A stretch of 45,209 bases of DNA from Welwitschia mirabilis (lineage: Eukaryota; Gnetophyta; Gnetopsida; Welwitschiales), in NCBI GenBank assembly GCA_051453625.1, contig JBOZIK010000001.1:120775271-120820479 (forward strand), written 5' to 3'. The translations under genes and the position numbers were made by a program. The notes under the pieces were generated by a model that was not told the origin of the DNA, made no database searches, and saw only the letters and a program-made list of their open reading frames with translations. Below are positions 44,151 through 45,209 of this stretch, one piece after another (the first letter of the stretch is position 1; every line of letters begins with the position of its first letter).

Positions 44151-44428
44151 GACACACACATGAAAAGGCCTAGTTAGTTGATAGAAAGCTCAATTACTTT
44201 TAAGACTAGGTTACCCTATTTAAGAATAGGTTGCAAATCTTTTCCTTTTAAGAGGGTCAACCAGGTTCAAGAGGTGTATGAATCAAAAATTAACTCTAAG
44301 TTATCCATGTCATGTCAGAAAAAATATCAAAAGCAGAGGTCAACCCACAATTGGCTGAAAAATGTTAGCATAAAATGCTAAGTGTATTTGGTTAATATCT
44401 TGATTATGTTCTATGTATGCAGGTACAC
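44151..44428. other. Anonymous sequence between LINE remnant and small LTR
   Basis: A 67-codon frame (44178-44381) has no recognisable motif and is probably chance. Confidence 0.4.
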
Positions 44429-44690
44429 TGTTATATATGTTATAACATCTTAAATTATACTAGTGATAACACACTTTATTATCAATATTCCTATTATTAG
44501 TTAGGATAGAGTAAGTGTTAATCTATGACGTGAAGAGTTGTCTGTACGTATTGTGACTTTCTATGATTACATGTTAGTTGAAGTCAGTTGTATGGATCTA
44601 ACTTTGATCATTAATTAAGTTATTTGTGAGTCTTCAGCGATCCTTCACATATCATATCATATATAATACATGTACTCATTTACACCAAGT
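44429..44690 (+). mobile_element. Small copia-type 5' LTR (approximate ends)
   Basis: Starts TGTTATATATGTTATAACAT and ends in the TTTACACCA region at about 44687, just before the PBS at 44697. A ~260-base LTR is common for small copia elements. The second LTR, if any, lies outside the window. Confidence 0.45.
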
Positions 44691-44696
44691 TGTAAA

Positions 44697-44708
44697 TGGT
44701 ATTAGAGC
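44697..44708 (+). promoter_or_regulatory. tRNA-iMet-type PBS
   Basis: TGGTATTAGAGC, 11 of 12 bases of TGGTATCAGAGC, in the plus sense. Element internal sequence should continue to the right beyond 45209; no gag is recognised in the 500 bases available. Confidence 0.65.
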
Positions 44709-45038
44709 ATTAAAGCATTAACCGAAACATTAGAGAAGTAATTCAATTCGGCAATTCCATACATACCCCAAATCCTATGAATTAACAATATCATGAACAA
44801 TGTGTTAGAATACTTCTCTAGTGACTTTATAATCAATTTCATATGTATTGTTAAATTTAAAGTTATTTCTAAAATTTCAATTAACTAAACGTCACATCCC
44901 TTACTAAAAGTCACCCCCAAGCAAACGTCATGTCTCTTATTGAAAGCCACACCCATTGAAGCCTTCAAAAGAAGAATCCATGCAATCGTTTTAAAAGGAT
45001 GTAGTAAAAGACATGGGAGTGAGATGATGTGAAGTGGC
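44709..45038. other. Sequence after the PBS
   Basis: No gag domain. AAACGTCA(C/T) and AAAGTCACCCC/AAAGCCACACCC words recur between 44888 and 44955 with irregular spacing. Confidence 0.4.
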
Positions 45039-45209
45039 ATGGAGAAGATCCCATATGAAGAAATCCTAAGTGGATATAAGAGCCTACATGGTCAAGAAAA
45101 AATCTTAAGTGGATGTAAGAGCTTGTGTGGGCAAGGAGAAATCCTAAGTGGATGTCAGAGCTTGTGTGGCCAAGAAGAAGTTGCCTTAGTGGTTGAACCA
45201 CTATTATTG
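45039..45209 (+). other. Open frame with three 39-bp (13-codon) repeats, cut by window end
   Basis: From ATG 45039 the frame is open to the window end. Units start at 45061, 45100 and 45139 and encode EILSGYKSLHGQE, KILSGCKSLCGQG and EILSGCQSLCGQE. The opposite strand is also open (44965-45201). A period of 39 keeps both frames open automatically, so coding is unproven. It may equally be a promoter or LTR repeat. Confidence 0.4.

Noticed and set aside
1-45209. Window-wide search by eye for CRISPR arrays, phage, operons, toxin systems or biosynthetic clusters
   Set aside because: Gene content is plant retrotransposons plus one spliced gene start; no such signal.

Overview
This is plant nuclear DNA: AT-rich, strongly CpG-depleted, and made mostly of decayed, nested retrotransposons. 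The evidence is plant-type Ty1/copia and Ty3/gypsy proteins, tRNA-iMet-type and Athila-type primer-binding sites (PBSs), plant L1-type LINEs, and one spliced plant-like gene start. No bacterial or organellar genes, CRISPR arrays or rRNA were seen. The species cannot be told from the sequence. Nearly every coding trace carries stops or frameshifts, so most entries are pseudogenes.

Layout. 1-3146: minus-strand Athila/Tat-like Ty3 element (gag end, leader, decayed PBS, LTR-like sequence with a ~0.7 kb direct repeat). 3147-10680: plus-strand Sirevirus-like copia sequence in the order accessory ORF, LTR, gap, pol, accessory ORF, LTR, as in two elements sharing an LTR. 10681-~13230: minus-strand second copia (gag, PBS, LTR-like sequence), interrupted by the previous element. 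13440-~15620: minus-strand Ty3 gag remnant and LTR-like block R1. 16486-16557: tRNA/SINE-like remnant. ~17280-19578: plus-strand Athila-like LTR, PBS and gag. 19579-27199: minus-strand copia element C (same family as 3147-10680), which keeps gag, protease and the accessory ORF but has lost integrase, reverse transcriptase and RNase H. 27932-28105: 44-bp tandem repeat. 28133-~31540: PBS and LTR-like block R2, a paralogue of R1, split by an ORF2-less LINE with a target-site duplication. ~31540-39500: mostly anonymous AT-rich DNA with a 596-N gap and a short 5'-truncated LINE. 39540-40376: CpG-containing promoter/5'UTR and first two coding exons of the only plausible host gene, tentatively a ZNF511-like C2H2 zinc-finger protein. 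40377-45209: apparent long intron or flank with a 223-bp tandem array, a LINE endonuclease remnant, a small copia LTR with PBS, and a 39-bp in-frame repeat.

The three related copia copies are the most informative part. Each has a large accessory ORF downstream of pol ending in an acidic tail, two separated polypurine tracts before the 3' LTR, and a recurring GTCGACC-type motif in the LTR (and, in two copies, between pol and the accessory ORF). These are Sirevirus-like traits; I see no evidence of a wholly new system. Several N gaps are flanked by duplicated contig ends, two of exactly 77 bp, which are assembly artefacts and inflate local repeats.
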